DNA from: Bacilli bacterium
GTDB taxonomy: Bacteria; Bacillota_I; Bacilli_A; RFN20; CAG-826
DNA length: 7,649 nt
Assembly: GCA_016296285.1 (NCBI GenBank)
Contig: JAEDJP010000061.1
Location: forward strand, 1-7,649
Reading direction: 5' to 3'
Shown: one piece after another, positions 6,704-7,649 of the stretch
Layout: each line of letters starts with the position of its first letter
Numbering within the stretch: the stretch's first letter is position 1
Made by a program: the position numbers and the translations under genes
Notes under the pieces: model-generated
What the model was told of the DNA's origin: nothing
Databases searched by the model: none
Seen by the model: only the letters and a program-made list of their open reading frames with translations

Positions 6704-7524
6704 TATTTACCAACCGCCTCCCGGGTGGCGCAGACGCCGATCGAGACGTCGTTCATGGGGGCATTGTCCTTCTCGATCTTGATGCCGTGTTCCCGCTTCA
6801 GCCATTCGTAGCCTTCGCGGTCAATGCGCGTGATGATGGAGGGATCTCCTTCCAACTGGATTCGCCCGTTAATCATGATCGCGACGCGGGTCGGATGAAT
6901 CAAATCATAGAGCCTCGCGTAGTGGGAAACGACGAGGAATCCGCGGCCTTTGCCCTGTTCTTCGTTGATGGCCTTGGAAACGACGTTGATCGCATCGACG
7001 TCGAGGCCGGAGTCGATCTCGTCGAGCATCGCGAATTTCGGGTCCAGAAGCTTCATCTGGAGGATCTCGTTCCTCTTCTTCTCGCCGCCGCTAAAGCCCT
7101 CGTTCAGGTTGCGGTTGCTCATCTCGAAAGGGATGCCCATCTCGGCGTAAGCGTTCTTGAGGCTGTTATAGAACTGGAAGAGGCTCATCGGCTTCTCGCG
7201 GCGGGCGTTCATCGCCGCCTTGAGGAAATCGGCGCTGTTGACGCCGGGGATCTCGGAAGGATACTGCATCGCGAGGAAAAGGCCGGCTTTCGACCGCTCG
7301 TCCACGCTCATCGCAAAAAGATCCTGGCCATCGAGATAGGCTTTGCCTTCGGTGATCGTGTAATTGGGGTTGCCCATCAAAGCGCCGAGCAACGTGCTTT
7401 TGCCATGGCCATTTGGCCCTAAAAGGGCCACTGTTTCGCCGCTATGGATGGTGAGATTCACACCTTTGAGGATCTCGGTGCCCTTCACGGAGACGCGGAG
7501 ATCGCGGATGATGAGTTCGGACAT
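6703..7524 (-). CDS. sufC: Fe-S cluster assembly ATPase SufC
   Basis: SufC is the ABC-type ATPase of the SufBCD complex; ATP binding dimerises it and remodels SufB-SufD so that the cluster can form. It is soluble and has no transporter partner here. In 273 residues it shows Walker A GPNGHGKST at 36-44, Q-loop Q87 in AMQYP, the SufC-type signature FSGGEKKRNE at 144-153, Walker B FAMLDEID at 164-171 with catalytic E169, the D-loop SGLDVDA and the switch histidine H201 in SHYARL. After EGYEWLKREHGI the protein continues about 25 residues, somewhat longer than E. coli SufC (248 residues), with a lone cysteine at 265. The ATG at 7524 is fixed by AAGGAGG six bases upstream. The same frame stays open to the window edge but offers no ATG, GTG or TTG upstream. 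It is the first gene of the operon, behind the promoter at 7551-7580. Confidence 0.97.
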   Translation of the reverse strand: MSELIIRDLRVSVKGTEILKGVNLTIHSGETVALLGPNGHGKSTLLGALMGNPNYTITEGKAYLDGQDLFAMSVDERSKAGLFLAMQYPSEIPGVNSADFLKAAMNARREKPMSLFQFYNSLKNAYAEMGIPFEMSNRNLNEGFSGGEKKRNEILQMKLLDPKFAMLDEIDSGLDVDAINVVSKAINEEQGKGRGFLVVSHYARLYDLIHPTRVAIMINGRIQLEGDPSIITRIDREGYEWLKREHGIKIEKDNAPMNDVSIGVCATREAVGK

Positions 7525-7530
7525 AAAAAG

Positions 7531-7537
7531 CCTCCTT
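7531..7537 (-). promoter_or_regulatory. consensus Shine-Dalgarno of sufC
   Basis: AAGGAGG is a full match to the anti-Shine-Dalgarno complement, six bases before the sufC ATG. It sets the start of the first operon gene, where the frame would otherwise remain open to the window edge. Confidence 0.85.
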
Positions 7538-7550
7538 ACGAAGCCAAAAT

Positions 7551-7580
7551 ATTGTACGGCATGTTCAACGAGGCTATCAA
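7551..7580 (-). promoter_or_regulatory. sigma-A-type promoter of the suf operon
   Basis: On the minus strand TTGATA (7580-7575) and TACAAT (7556-7551) each match the -35 and -10 consensus at five of six positions, separated by 18 bases. Transcription would begin near 7544, leaving a leader of about 20 bases that contains the Shine-Dalgarno. The leader is too short for a riboswitch or T-box. No Rrf2/IscR-type operator could be recognised with confidence. Confidence 0.6.
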
Positions 7581-7607
7581 ATGAAACAATCGGAGCGGAT
7601 GGATGAC

Positions 7608-7636
7608 CGGTTTCAAGGCGAAAAACGAGGAAACCG
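7608..7636. repeat. short inverted repeat upstream of the suf promoter
   Basis: CGGTTTC (7608-7614) and GAAACCG (7630-7636) are perfect seven-base inverted arms around a 15-base spacer, about 28 bases upstream of the -35 box. Neither strand has a T-run after the second arm, so it is not a typical terminator. It could be a regulator-binding site or chance. The rest of 7525-7649 outside the promoter shows no gene I can support. Confidence 0.25.
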
Positions 7637-7649
7637 CGACTAAGGAAAT

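Noticed and set aside
6787..7422. 211-codon open frame on the plus strand opposite sufC
   Set aside because: It is antisense to SufC with all ATPase motifs intact, and no domain or ribosome-binding site supports it.
7565..7595. Possible parS site (TGTTTCATTTGATAGC) near the suf promoter
   Set aside because: Only about 10 of 16 positions match the parS consensus and the central CACGTG is missing. No other parS was found in the window.
7581..7643. 20-codon plus-strand frame starting MKQSERMDD, with GAGG seven bases before its ATG
   Set aside because: It is very short, overlaps the suf -35 region and inverted repeat, and has no sign of conservation; chance is likely.
7525..7647. In-frame extension of sufC to the window edge
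   Set aside because: The frame is open but contains no ATG, GTG or TTG, and a consensus Shine-Dalgarno and a promoter lie within it.

Overview
The window is one strand of conserved housekeeping genes, all on the minus strand and read from right to left. It looks like a chromosomal piece of a Bacillota-type bacterium. The evidence is a complete SUF iron-sulfur cluster operon in the Gram-positive order sufC-sufD-sufS-sufU-sufB, with SufU rather than a NifU/IscU scaffold, and purine-rich Shine-Dalgarno sites before most genes. TGA ends four of the seven complete genes, so the standard bacterial code applies and Mycoplasma-type TGA=Trp codes are excluded. Base composition looks a little above half G+C by eye. 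I cannot place the organism more precisely.

Right to left: about 125 bases of upstream sequence (7525-7649) hold a good sigma-A-type promoter at 7551-7580. Then come sufC (7524-6703), a very short sufD (6703-6029), sufS (6026-4797), sufU (4813-4358) and sufB (4361-2958). After only 13 bases follows mnmG (2944-1067), overlapped by rsmG (1070-372). After a 39-base gap comes a ParA/Soj-type ATPase (332 to beyond the left edge, partial). Junctions are extremely tight (1-, 4-, 4- and 17-base overlaps, gaps of 2 and 13), so sufC through rsmG is most simply one transcription unit, perhaps running on into parA.

The SUF proteins form one pathway. SufS takes sulfur from cysteine, SufU accepts it, and the SufB-SufC-SufD complex builds the cluster with ATP. 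MnmG makes the C5 modification of wobble uridine in some tRNAs, RsmG methylates G527 of 16S rRNA, and ParA partitions chromosomes. In many Bacillota mnmE-mnmG-rsmG-parA-parB lies beside the replication origin. Here the suf operon sits where mnmE would be expected.

Points worth a second look are the half-length SufD, the suf-mnmG join, two intergenic hairpins that would mask ribosome-binding sequences (before mnmG and before parA), a -10-like box placed so that the parA message could be leaderless, and sequence departures in SufU, RsmG and MnmG. I see no mobile element, CRISPR array, RNA gene or recognisable novel system. Apart from these points it is an ordinary region.
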